From the NCBI GenBank assembly GCA_037445025.1, contig JBBILI010000011.1:1-64000 (forward strand): a DNA stretch of 64,000 nucleotides, in the 5' to 3' direction. Below the pieces are notes generated by a model. That model worked only from the letters and a program-made list of their open reading frames with translations. It ran no database searches and was not told the origin of the DNA. Made by a program: the position numbers and the translations under genes. Each line of letters opens with the position of its first letter. Position 1 is the first letter of the stretch. This stretch comes from CAIQQQ01 sp037445025. GTDB taxonomy: Bacteria > Pseudomonadota > Alphaproteobacteria > Acetobacterales > Acetobacteraceae. Below are positions 24,833-33,287 of the stretch, piece by piece.

Positions 24833-25702
24833 GTGCCGCAGATCTTTTGCGTGATCGCGTTGAAGGGCGGCGTCGGCAAGACGACCACCGCGGTGGCGCT
24901 CGCCCATATGTTTGCCGCGCGCTTCGGGCGGCGGGTTCTGGTGGTGGACCTTGACCCGCAGGCCAGTGCCTCGGAGATGCTGGTGGGACCGGAGCGGCTG
25001 AGCACGCTGCGCGCGACGGGACACACGGTGGTGCACGCGTTTCGCGGTGCAGCCGAGCTGCGCACGAGCTGGCTGCCGTGTGACGCCACGATCGAGGCGG
25101 ATGTCGGCGGGATCCGCGACCTCGCCGGCATTGATCTGCTGGCCGCAGCGCCGGCGCTCTACACGATCCAGGACCAGCTCGCCGCCCAGCAGCTTGCCCC
25201 TGATGGCCCGATGCCGGTGCACCGGCATCTCAAGGCCTATCTGCAGCCGGTGCTGTCGCGCTACGACGTGGTGATCATCGACTGCGCGCCGACCTTCAAC
25301 GCGGTGAGCCAGAACGGGCTGTTCGCGTCCGACGGTTTTCTGATCCCGGTCATTCCGGACATCCTGTCCACCCGCGGCGTGCCGCAGCTGCTGCAGATGA
25401 TGCAGGCGTTCAGCCAGGCGGTCGGTCGGCGGATTCTGCCGATCGGGCTGGTGGCGGTGAAGATGCAGGCGAATTCCCGCACCCATGTGGAAACCCTGGC
25501 GCGGCTGCGCACGCTGAATGCGGTGATCCCCGTGTTTCCGCAGGTGATTGCGCAGACCACCCATCTTGCCGCCGCGGCGCGCTATCTGCCGATGACCTCG
25601 CTCGCGCAGAAATGGGGGCCGCCGCATATCCAGTCCGAACTGCAGGGGCTGTGCGAGACGATCAGCCACCGCCTGCAGCAGATCACTGTGCAGGCGGCAT
25701 AA
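24833..25702 (+). CDS. Orphan ParA/Soj-family ATPase
   Basis: A 289-residue MinD/ParA-type ATPase. The deviant Walker A is KGGVGKTT (11-18), with LVVDLDPQASASEML and VVIIDCAPTFNAVSQNGL as the Walker A' and B regions, then GLVAVKMQANS. The start is a GTG with GAAAGGA upstream. No ParB follows. The convergent neighbour is a 432-residue unknown and, beyond it, a chemoreceptor. Orphan ParAs position chemotaxis arrays, plasmids or other cargo, so cargo positioning is a plausible role. Confidence 0.88.
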   Translation: MPQIFCVIALKGGVGKTTTAVALAHMFAARFGRRVLVVDLDPQASASEMLVGPERLSTLRATGHTVVHAFRGAAELRTSWLPCDATIEADVGGIRDLAGIDLLAAAPALYTIQDQLAAQQLAPDGPMPVHRHLKAYLQPVLSRYDVVIIDCAPTFNAVSQNGLFASDGFLIPVIPDILSTRGVPQLLQMMQAFSQAVGRRILPIGLVAVKMQANSRTHVETLARLRTLNAVIPVFPQVIAQTTHLAAAARYLPMTSLAQKWGPPHIQSELQGLCETISHRLQQITVQAA

Positions 25703-25730
25703 GGGCGGTCAGGCTGCGAGCGAGCTCGCA

Positions 25731-27029
25731 TCAGGCTGCGAGCGAGCTGTTGACGCTGCTGAGCGTGCGGTTCAGCGCCTCGAGCGTTTTGGTCAGGGTG
25801 GCCTCGATCTTCAGCTCCGTGAACGGGTTCTGGTCGAGCTGGCGGATCAGCTTCTCGCTGGCGAGATAGGTTTCATATCTGGTGATCATGTCCTGCGCTT
25901 CGCCGATCAGCTTCTTCTGGGTGGCGGCGTCCTTGGCCTTGCCGGCCTCATCGAGGATATGCACCAGGCTGTCGTCCAGCGTGCCCAGCACCGGCTCGAC
26001 CTTGTCGCGGAAGATCTTTTCGAGATGGGCGCCGAAATCGTGGTCCTGGTAGACCTCGGCCATCTTGCCGTGCAGCGTGTCGAGCTGCTTCTCCACCGCG
26101 CCGCGGGTGGCGAGCCAGATGGCACGGGTCTTGGAGAGCGTCGCCAGCGGGATGGAACCGAGCGGAGTGCCAGACTGCCCGCCGGTCTGCGGGGCGCGTG
26201 CCGCATCGGCCGCCGCCACCAGCACCTGGACCGCGTCGTCGGCAGCGATGGCGTCGCCGGACTTCACCGCGGCGCTGGCTTCGGTGGCGAGCTGGACCAG
26301 AAGCCCCTTCTGCGCGGGGGCGGCCTGGATGATGCCGGGCAGCTGCTTCATGAGGTCCACCAGCCGGGCCGAGATCGGCGCCATTGCAGCCGGGTTGGCC
26401 GCAGCCGGCGGCGCTGCCGCCTGGTCGGAAGGCGCCTGCGGCTGCCGGGCTGCCGTCTCCTCGGGCTGGGCAGGCGGGGGGGCAGCCGGTGCCGCGACAG
26501 CTTCCGGCTCGCTCGGCTGGGCCGGTGGCGCTGGTGCCGTCGCCGGGGCCTCGGTCGGGCCGTCGTCGGATTCCAGTTCGATCTTGCTGTCGACATGGAT
26601 CTCGAACTTGCTGCAACCTGCCTTTTTGAGCCGGTCGCGCAGCTTCAGTTGCAGACCGCCCATCGGCTCTTTGTTGACGAGGATGTGCAGGACCCGACCG
26701 GTCTCGTCGGAATCGGCCTCCGCCGCGTCATTCTCCGTCACGTCGGCGCCATCGGCGGTCTTGAAGCTGATATGGCCGTAGCGCAGCGACGTGCGGTTGA
26801 GGCCGATCCCGGCCTCGCTCGCGGCGCGCTGCACGACGCCCACGAGCTGCTTGGGGCTCTTTCTGCGATCGAGGTAGATCACCGCCTCGTCGTCTGTGGT
26901 GGTGCCGATCAGGCAGTTGGCCGGCGTGCCGCGGCGGGCGCGGGCCAGGAGCGACTTGATGTCGTCGACGGCCATGATGTCGTCGAGATCGGCTTTTTTC
27001 TTGCCGGCAGGCTTGGCTGGTGCGGCCAT
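25731..27029 (-). CDS. Protein of unknown function with Pro/Ala-rich linker
   Basis: A 432-residue soluble protein. Residues 1-150 form a folded part with a lysine-rich start, LDDIMAVDDIKSLLARARRG, ANCLIGTTTDDEAVIYLDRR, and later GRVLHILVNKEPMGGLQLKL. Residues about 155-225 are a Pro/Ala/Gln-rich linker. Residues about 285-432 are predicted long helices (FRDKVEPVLGTLDDSLVHIL, KKLIGEAQDMITRYETYLAS). No family is recognised. It converges with the ParA gene and is divergent from the chemoreceptor (179 bp). An 18 bp stretch covering its 3' end is duplicated at 25709-25726 and 25732-25749. Confidence 0.7.
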   Translation of the reverse strand: MAAPAKPAGKKKADLDDIMAVDDIKSLLARARRGTPANCLIGTTTDDEAVIYLDRRKSPKQLVGVVQRAASEAGIGLNRTSLRYGHISFKTADGADVTENDAAEADSDETGRVLHILVNKEPMGGLQLKLRDRLKKAGCSKFEIHVDSKIELESDDGPTEAPATAPAPPAQPSEPEAVAAPAAPPPAQPEETAARQPQAPSDQAAAPPAAANPAAMAPISARLVDLMKQLPGIIQAAPAQKGLLVQLATEASAAVKSGDAIAADDAVQVLVAAADAARAPQTGGQSGTPLGSIPLATLSKTRAIWLATRGAVEKQLDTLHGKMAEVYQDHDFGAHLEKIFRDKVEPVLGTLDDSLVHILDEAGKAKDAATQKKLIGEAQDMITRYETYLASEKLIRQLDQNPFTELKIEATLTKTLEALNRTLSSVNSSLAA

Positions 27030-27208
27030 TGGACTGACCCCTTTGATACGGAACCGTAGCCGAAAATATCACACGGGAACGCAGCGCTGTGGCGACAAAT
27101 TTTGCGACAGTGCCTCAATTAAGTGTGTCGGCCCCCGCCTGCGTGTATCAACACTTCGTTAAACATTTTCCCGCAGCCTTCCACAGGGATCGGAGGGCTG
27201 GGACGATC

Positions 27209-29302
27209 ATGACAAGGCGTCTGTCCGTTGGTGTTCTGCTGAAAACGCTGCTTCTGCTGATATCGGCGGCGCTGGTGAGCCAGCTGAGCTGGCGGGCGTG
27301 GGATGTGTGGGCGACCCAGCGGCAGAGCGCCAGGGCGCTGGATATCATGTCGGCTTCGCGACAGATCTTCACGGCACTGACGTTCCAGCGTCCGGACCGC
27401 AGCAACACGCAGCGGCTCTGGCAGAACGGCGCGCCGGCTTCGGCGGAGAATCTGCGCTACATCGGGTCCTTGCGCGCGGGCGAGATGGCGGCCCTGGAAG
27501 CCGGCACGGCACAGCTCGACAGCATCGCGTTCGGCGAGAAGGAGGCGCTGCTGCCGGAATTGCGGCGTGCCACCGCCAGACTGGTGGCGCTGCAGCACGA
27601 ATTCGACACGGGAATCACGCAGCCGGGCGCCGCACGGCGGGCGGCATTGGCCGGGGATTATCAGACCGAGGGGCTGGCGTTGCAGGCGGCCCTGGAACGG
27701 ATCGCCGCCAGCCTGTTCGCCGGCGTTAAATCCGGCGATCCGGTGATCGCCCAGCTGATGGAGATCAAGCAGCTCGCCTGGCTGACCCGCGAGACGTCCG
27801 GCGAGGCGTCGCTGTTGATCACCCAGGGGCTGAGCAAAGGCGCGTTGCCGCCTGATGCGAAGCTGCGGCATGCCGCCTTTATCGGTGGGGCTGGCGCGCT
27901 GTGGCGGGCGATTGAGGATGCGCTGGTCGGGCTTCCGGTGTCACCGGAATTTCGCAGAGCGGTGGCCGATGCGCGATCGACCTTGTTTGCGCCCGACTAT
28001 ATTGCGTTGCAGGAACGTCTGCTCGATGCGCTGACGATACATGGAACGCCGGAGATGACCGCCGACCAATGGTCACCCTACACCGTTCCGAAGCTCGGCG
28101 TGGCCCTCGACGTCGCCAACGGCGCGCTGCAGGACGCGGAGAGGCTCGCCGGGGCCGCGTTGCGCGAAGCCGATATCAGGCTTGCGGCCGAACTTGGCGG
28201 GCTGGTGCTGGCGGTCGGGTTCGCGCTGGCAAGTCTGCGGATCATCGGCCGGCGAGTGACCGGTCCGCTGCGCATGCTCAGCGACGCGACGGCGCGGCTG
28301 TCGGAGTCCGATCTGTCCGTCCAACTGCGGTTCACTGACCGAAACGACGAGATTGGCGCCCTGGCGAGATCGCTGGAGGTGTTTCGGGACAGCATCGGCA
28401 CCGGGAAGGCGCAGGCTGCGGCCCAGGCACAGGCGCGTGCGGCCGAGGAGCAGCGGGTTCAACTGCTCGACTCCCTGGTGCGCGGTCTGGAGACAAGGAT
28501 CAGCGGGCTGGTGCAGAATCTCAATGCCGGCGTTCAGGATCTGCAGGACACGGCCGGCACCATGTCGACGACCGCGGAGCGCACCAACCAGCGCGCCATC
28601 ACCGTGACAACGGCGGCCGGCGAGGCCAGCGCAGGGGTGCAGACGGCGGCGGTGGCGGCAGAGCAGCTCACCTCCTCCATCACCGAGATCAGCCGGCAGG
28701 TGGCACATTCCTCGAGCATCACCAGCCACGCGGTCGAGGATGCGAAGCGGACCGACGGCATCGTCCGCTCGCTGGCCGAAGGGGCGGAGAAGATCGGCCA
28801 GGTTGTGGGACTGATCACCAACATCGCGGGACAGACCAATCTGCTCGCGCTGAATGCCACGATCGAGGCGGCGCGCGCCGGGGATGCCGGCAAGGGCTTT
28901 GCCGTGGTCGCCTCGGAGGTGAAGAGTCTCGCCAACCAGACGACGAAGGCGACCGAGGAGATCGCGGCGCAGATCGCGCAGATCCAATCCGCGACGAAGG
29001 AGGCGGTGACGGTCATCCGCGGAATCACCGGCACCATCCAGGAGGTCAGCGCCATTGCCGTCTCGATCGCGACCGCCGTGGAGGAGCAGGGCGCGGCCAC
29101 GGGCGAGATCGCGCGCAATGTGCAGCAGACCGCGCAGGCGGCACAGGATGTGACGGCCAATATCGGCGGGGTCAGCGAGGCTGCACAGGATACCGGCGCC
29201 GCGGCGGGCCGGGTGCTGGTTTCGGCTGATGCATTGTCACGACAGACCGGAATTCTGACCAGCGAGATCGACCAGTTCGTGGCCGGTGTCAGGGCGGCGT
29301 GA
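27209..29302 (+). CDS. Methyl-accepting chemotaxis protein
   Basis: A 697-residue receptor. TM1 is at about 11-30 (LLKTLLLLISAALVSQL), followed by a ~290-residue helical periplasmic domain. TM2 lies within LGGLVLAVGFALASLRIIG. A HAMP domain follows (RRVTGPLRMLSDATARLSES), then a cytoplasmic signalling coiled coil with the conserved tip NIAGQTNLLALNATIEAARA and GFAVVASEVKSLANQT. No C-terminal NWETF-type tether is seen. GGAGGG upstream supports the ATG at 27209. The last 14 bp overlap the convergent HD gene. Confidence 0.93.
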   Translation: MTRRLSVGVLLKTLLLLISAALVSQLSWRAWDVWATQRQSARALDIMSASRQIFTALTFQRPDRSNTQRLWQNGAPASAENLRYIGSLRAGEMAALEAGTAQLDSIAFGEKEALLPELRRATARLVALQHEFDTGITQPGAARRAALAGDYQTEGLALQAALERIAASLFAGVKSGDPVIAQLMEIKQLAWLTRETSGEASLLITQGLSKGALPPDAKLRHAAFIGGAGALWRAIEDALVGLPVSPEFRRAVADARSTLFAPDYIALQERLLDALTIHGTPEMTADQWSPYTVPKLGVALDVANGALQDAERLAGAALREADIRLAAELGGLVLAVGFALASLRIIGRRVTGPLRMLSDATARLSESDLSVQLRFTDRNDEIGALARSLEVFRDSIGTGKAQAAAQAQARAAEEQRVQLLDSLVRGLETRISGLVQNLNAGVQDLQDTAGTMSTTAERTNQRAITVTTAAGEASAGVQTAAVAAEQLTSSITEISRQVAHSSSITSHAVEDAKRTDGIVRSLAEGAEKIGQVVGLITNIAGQTNLLALNATIEAARAGDAGKGFAVVASEVKSLANQTTKATEEIAAQIAQIQSATKEAVTVIRGITGTIQEVSAIAVSIATAVEEQGAATGEIARNVQQTAQAAQDVTANIGGVSEAAQDTGAAAGRVLVSADALSRQTGILTSEIDQFVAGVRAA

Positions 29303-29984
29303 GCCCGTCTCCGATTGCGGCGCCATCGCGCATGGCCTGCAACCGCGCCAACTCGGCGGCAAATCTTTTGGCCGCGAGATCGGGCGACCAGGGTTGCCAT
29401 GATACTTCACCGTACAGCCCGGCCAGATGATCGCGATCGCTGACCTTGGCCTTGATGCCGAGGGTTTCGCGAACCTCAGCCACCGTCCAACCGGCGATGT
29501 GGACGGCTTCGGCGGCGGCGGCGGCGATGTCAGCCCTTTTGTGGGCCCGCTTTTCGTGCTGACTCCAGGTCGGCAGCCGATAGCGCAGGGCGATGACGGC
29601 GGTCAGGCGGGACTGCAGTTCGGCGAAGCCGGGGCCCAGGAAGGGTTTCAGCGGGGAGATGCAGTCGAAGTTGATCAACCCTTCCTCCGCGTCGTGCAGC
29701 AGTTCGCGCAGCTGTGCTGCAGCCGAAAGCGGTGTGGCGCGGCGGCGGCGTTCCAGCACGGCTAGGCAATGCTGCGCCACCGACAATGGCTTGTCGGGCC
29801 AGATGGAGTGGCCGCCCCAGCGGAAGGTGCGGGACAGGCCGATCGAAAGATCCTTGTCCGTCCAGTCGAACGGGGTGGGTGCCAGCAGGTCGAGCCGGCG
29901 TCCGCTCGGCAGGCGGATCCAGGCGCGGGCCGGCGCGATGCGGAGCGGGCTGATGTCGGGCGGTCTGGTCAGTCCGGTGTTCAT
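29289..29984 (-). CDS. HD-domain hydrolase (YfbR/5'-deoxynucleotidase-like)
   Basis: A 231-residue protein. HD metal ligands are visible as SVAQHCLAVLER (H72) and ELLHDAEEGLINFDCISPLK (H97-D98). The N-terminal part (IRLPSGRRLDLLAP, LSRTFRWGGHS) is typical of prokaryotic phosphohydrolases acting on nucleoside monophosphates. Cytoplasmic. Its 3' end overlaps that of the chemoreceptor gene by 14 bp. Confidence 0.82.
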   Translation of the reverse strand: MNTGLTRPPDISPLRIAPARAWIRLPSGRRLDLLAPTPFDWTDKDLSIGLSRTFRWGGHSIWPDKPLSVAQHCLAVLERRRRATPLSAAAQLRELLHDAEEGLINFDCISPLKPFLGPGFAELQSRLTAVIALRYRLPTWSQHEKRAHKRADIAAAAAEAVHIAGWTVAEVRETLGIKAKVSDRDHLAGLYGEVSWQPWSPDLAAKRFAAELARLQAMRDGAAIGDGLTPP

Positions 29985-30096
29985 CGCCTTGGCTTCCGCT
30001 GTGCTTGTCCACCTGCATGCCGCGGCCTAAGCAGGTCGACAAGGTCGGTTGCGGTGCGCTGATGCGCCGGGGCCGATGCGTTGGAGGGATGCGACG

Positions 30097-31071
30097 ATGA
30101 ATATCACCATTCTCGGCGGCGGCGGGTTCCTGGGGCGCAAGATCGCCGAGCGGCTTGCGTCGAGCGGCGGTCTCGGGGGGCGCGCGGTTTCGTCGTTGAC
30201 GTTGTTCGACCTTGCGGCGCCGGACTCGCTGGCTGCCCCGTTTCCGGTGCACTGCATCGGCGGCGACATCACCGACCTGCCCGCCGGCGTGATCGGCGCG
30301 CAGACCGTCGTGGTGTTTCACCTGGCGGCGGTGGTGAGTGCTGCCGCCGAGGCCGATTACGATCTGGGGCGCCGCGTCAATCTGCGCGGCACCGATGCGG
30401 TGGTGGATGCCTGCCGGGCCCTGGCCCATGCGCCGCGGGTGGTGTTCACCAGCTCGGTGGCCAGTTTCAGCGGCGGCCAGGGCGTGTCGCTGCCCGATGA
30501 CGCGCGGCAGCTTCCGGCCAATTCCTATGGCGCGCAGAAGGCGGCGGCGGAACTGATCCTGGCCGATGCCAGCCGGCGCGGCTTTCTGGATGTGGTCAAT
30601 CTGCGCCTGCCGACGATCTCCATCCGTCCGGGGGCGCCGAACAAGGCGGCCAGCAGCTTCATCTCCTCGATGCTGCGCGAGCCGCTGCTGGGACTTGCGA
30701 CCACCTTGCCGGTGCCTGAGGATTTCGCAGTCTGGATTGCAAGCCCGGCCCATGCGGTGGATTGGCTGCTGCACGCGGCGAGGCTCGACACCGCGCTGCT
30801 GGGGGCGGATCGGGGCATCACGCCGCCTGGGCTCAGTGTGACCGTCGGCGCCATGCTCGATGCGATGGAACAGGTGCGGCCCGGCACCCGCGCCCTTGTC
30901 ACGCCGGCACCGGACCCGGCTGTGGTGGGCATCGTTGGTGGTTGGCCTTCGGGCTTTGCCGCCACCCGCGCGCCGGGCCTGGGGTTTGTGCCGCATGCGG
31001 GGCTGGTGGCGCTGGTAGAGGAATTCCTCGACCACGATCTGGCGGCGACGCGACGCATGCGCGGTCTGTGA
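30097..31071 (+). CDS. denD: NAD-dependent epimerase/dehydratase, DenD-like
   Basis: A 324-residue short-chain extended reductase. The Rossmann loop is GGGGFLGRK, VVFHLAAVVS follows, and the catalytic pair is in SYGAQKAAAELIL (Y-x-x-x-K). LRLPTISIRPGAPNKAASSF and the RE-P-L-L-G segment are typical of D-erythronate 2-dehydrogenase (DenD), which acts in four-carbon acid sugar catabolism. No other den genes are nearby, so the substrate is uncertain. GGAGGG precedes the ATG. Confidence 0.82.
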   Translation: MNITILGGGGFLGRKIAERLASSGGLGGRAVSSLTLFDLAAPDSLAAPFPVHCIGGDITDLPAGVIGAQTVVVFHLAAVVSAAAEADYDLGRRVNLRGTDAVVDACRALAHAPRVVFTSSVASFSGGQGVSLPDDARQLPANSYGAQKAAAELILADASRRGFLDVVNLRLPTISIRPGAPNKAASSFISSMLREPLLGLATTLPVPEDFAVWIASPAHAVDWLLHAARLDTALLGADRGITPPGLSVTVGAMLDAMEQVRPGTRALVTPAPDPAVVGIVGGWPSGFAATRAPGLGFVPHAGLVALVEEFLDHDLAATRRMRGL

Positions 31072-31220
31072 AAATTCATCATCTCTGACATGATATTTAC
31101 ATGATTGCAGCGCAGCGTGGCGTTGCGACCGGGATATTCCGGGCGCAGGAATAGTGGCGTGGCGAAGCACCCGGCGACGGTGGGCTTTGCCACATACCGA
31201 TAGAAGGCCCTGGACACGCC

Positions 31221-33029
31221 ATGGCGCGATTTTCTGGAACGACCGCGGGGCGGAGTGCCCCGATCAGAGCCCGCCGCCAGCTGGGTGAGTGGGTGGTGCA
31301 CGTTCCGCAGACATTGCGCGCCCTCGTGCGGGCCGATGAAATCTGGCTCGTGGTGCTGGCCGCCTTTGTCGGTGTGATCGCGGGGCTCTGCGTGACCGCG
31401 ATGGGTGTGATCACCCAGCTGATGCACCGAATGCTGTTCGGGCTCGATTCTCCGGAGCGACTGTCCGGCCAGGTCGAGGTGCATGGCCTGCGCAGCATTC
31501 TGGTGCTGTCGGTGGGTGGGCTTGCGGTTGGCCTGTTCGGCTGGTGGACGGCGCGGACGTGGCAGCGCCGGGCCATCGATCCGATCGAGGCCAACGCGCT
31601 GCATGGCGGGCGCATGTCGCTCAATGACAGTCTGATCGTTGTCGCTCACACCATGCTGTCCAACGGGGTCGGCGCCTCCGTGGGGCTGGAGGCCGGCTAC
31701 ACCCAGATCGGCAGCGCGCTGGCCTCCCGTCTTGGCCGCAGCTTCCGGGTGCGACGCAACGATCTGCGGCTGCTGGTTGGGTGTGGTGCGGCTGCCGCCA
31801 TCGCGGCTGCGTTCAACGCGCCGCTGACCGGCGCGTTCTATGCCTTCGAACTGGTGATCGGCACCTACTCGCTGGTCACGCTGGCGCCGGTGATGGTTGC
31901 CTCGATCACCGCCGTTTCGGTCATGCGCCTGCTGGTGCCGGATGATCTGGGCTTTGACGTGCGCGTGCCGGTGGCGATCGATCCGGCGAACTATCTGCCG
32001 ATTCTGGCGCTTGGCATGCTGTGCGCGCTGGTCGGCATTCTGATCATGCGCGGCGTGACGCTGACCGAGGATATGTTCCGCCGCTCCGGTGTGCCGATCT
32101 GGGCGCGACCGGCGATCGGCGGGGCGGTGGTCGGCGCGCTGGCGTTGCTGTCGCCGCAGGTGCTCTCGTCAGGGCATGCGGCGTTGCAGGTGGGTTTCGA
32201 TGCGCCTTACACCCTGATGCAGATCGGCATGCTGATCCTGCTGAAATCTGCTGCCTCGGCCATCTCGCTCGGCTCCGGATTTCGCGGCGGCCTGTTTTTC
32301 GCCTCGCTGTTTCTGGGGGCCATGCTGGGCAAGCTGTTCGGGGCGCTGATTGCCCTTGTGGTGGTTGCCCCTTCGGTGCCGCCGGTGGTGTTTGCCGTGG
32401 TCGGCATGTCGGCGCTGGCGGTGGCGATTGTCGGTGGTCCGCTGACCATGGCGTTTCTGGCGCTGGAGACGACCGGCAGCCTGCCGTTGACGGTGGCCGT
32501 GGTTGCCGCCTCTGTGCTGTCGGCGATCACGGTGCGGCGCACCTTTGGCTATTCCTTCGCCACCTGGCGCTTCCATCTGCGTGGCGAGAGCATCCGCTCG
32601 GCGGTGGATATCGGCTGGATGCGCAACCTCACGGTTGGGCGGATGATGCGCCGCGAGGTGCGCACGGTGCGCAGCGACACGTCGCTGGCCAGTTTCCGTC
32701 GGGATTTCCCGCTCGGCGCGACCAGCCAGGTGGTGGTGGTGGACGACATGGCGCGGTATTGCGGCCTGCTGCTGGTGAGCGAGGCGCATGGCGCGGAGGA
32801 CCAGGTGAAGCTGGTCGAGCTGCTGCATGACCGTGATGTCGCGCTGATTCCACAGATGACGATCAAGGAGGCGGTGGCGCAGTTCGAGGCGGCGGAGAGC
32901 GATGCGCTAGCGGTGGTTGATAGTCTGGAGACGCGGCGGGTGATTGGGCTGTTGACAGAGCAGTATGCGTTGCGCCGTTACAGCGAGGAGCTGGACCGCA
33001 GGCGGCGGGAGCTTTCTGGCGAGCAGTGA
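31221..33029 (+). CDS. ClC-family chloride channel/antiporter with CBS domains
   Basis: A 602-residue protein. Residues about 40-440 hold 10 or more membrane helices of the ClC fold. The selectivity region reads GVGASVGLEAGYTQIGSAL, keeping the gating Glu but with Ala-Gly-Tyr in place of the usual Gly-Pro. GSGFRGGLFFASLF is the second anion-site motif. The C-terminal ~120 residues form a CBS pair (LTVGRMMRREVRTVRSDTSL, ALIPQMTIKEAVAQFEAAES). It would move chloride across the inner membrane, perhaps in acid stress. The gap 31072-31220 holds no gene I can see. Confidence 0.9.
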   Translation: MARFSGTTAGRSAPIRARRQLGEWVVHVPQTLRALVRADEIWLVVLAAFVGVIAGLCVTAMGVITQLMHRMLFGLDSPERLSGQVEVHGLRSILVLSVGGLAVGLFGWWTARTWQRRAIDPIEANALHGGRMSLNDSLIVVAHTMLSNGVGASVGLEAGYTQIGSALASRLGRSFRVRRNDLRLLVGCGAAAAIAAAFNAPLTGAFYAFELVIGTYSLVTLAPVMVASITAVSVMRLLVPDDLGFDVRVPVAIDPANYLPILALGMLCALVGILIMRGVTLTEDMFRRSGVPIWARPAIGGAVVGALALLSPQVLSSGHAALQVGFDAPYTLMQIGMLILLKSAASAISLGSGFRGGLFFASLFLGAMLGKLFGALIALVVVAPSVPPVVFAVVGMSALAVAIVGGPLTMAFLALETTGSLPLTVAVVAASVLSAITVRRTFGYSFATWRFHLRGESIRSAVDIGWMRNLTVGRMMRREVRTVRSDTSLASFRRDFPLGATSQVVVVDDMARYCGLLLVSEAHGAEDQVKLVELLHDRDVALIPQMTIKEAVAQFEAAESDALAVVDSLETRRVIGLLTEQYALRRYSEELDRRRRELSGEQ

Positions 33030-33032
33030 CGC

Positions 33033-33140
33033 GGTTCTTTTTTGAAAAAGAGCCCCCTTTCGATCGGCCGGCGCGCTTTTCCGCAGAGAGGTCTGCTCCA
33101 ACGAATAAAAGTCTTTTGCTTCTTTTCTTCAGAAAAGAAG
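33033..33140. repeat. Composite hairpin element (copy 3)
   Basis: A degenerate left hairpin (GGTTCTTTTTT with AAAAAGAGCC, 33033-33054) and an intact right hairpin (CTTCTTTTCT 33119-33128, AGAAAAGAAG 33131-33140), preceded by AAAAGTCTTTTG. It lies directly after the ClC stop, in the gap between convergent genes. Confidence 0.8.
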
Positions 33141-33158
33141 TGCTTTCTTCACTTCAAG

Positions 33159-33287
33159 TCATACCAACGGTCATAAAGAATGACCGTTGGTATGAGTCTT
33201 GGTTGGCGCGCCGCCGCCGGCCAACCCGGCGCGCGATACCAACGGCCGTGATCGATGGAAGAGTCATCGATCACGGCCGTTGGTATC
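33159..33287. repeat. Palindrome cluster with shared ATACCAACGG arms
   Basis: Palindrome A: a 16 bp arm at 33159-33174 pairs with 33180-33195 across a 5 base loop. Palindrome B: GGTTGGC (33201-33207) pairs with GCCAACC (33220-33226). Palindrome C: a 23 bp arm at 33235-33257 pairs perfectly with 33265-33287 across 7 bases. A and C both begin with ATACCAACGG and end with CCGTTGGTAT, so they are related. C overlaps the stop codon of the antiporter gene. The layout is REP/BIME-like and may stop transcription from both sides. Confidence 0.9.

Noticed and set aside
24833..25702. Chromosome partition parAB locus or replication origin
   Set aside because: There is no parB, no parS-like palindrome and no dnaA or gid genes nearby; the ParA is an orphan.
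31072..31220. tRNA or small RNA gene between denD and the ClC gene
   Set aside because: No cloverleaf or clear terminator was seen; only short AT-rich stretches that could be promoter sequence.
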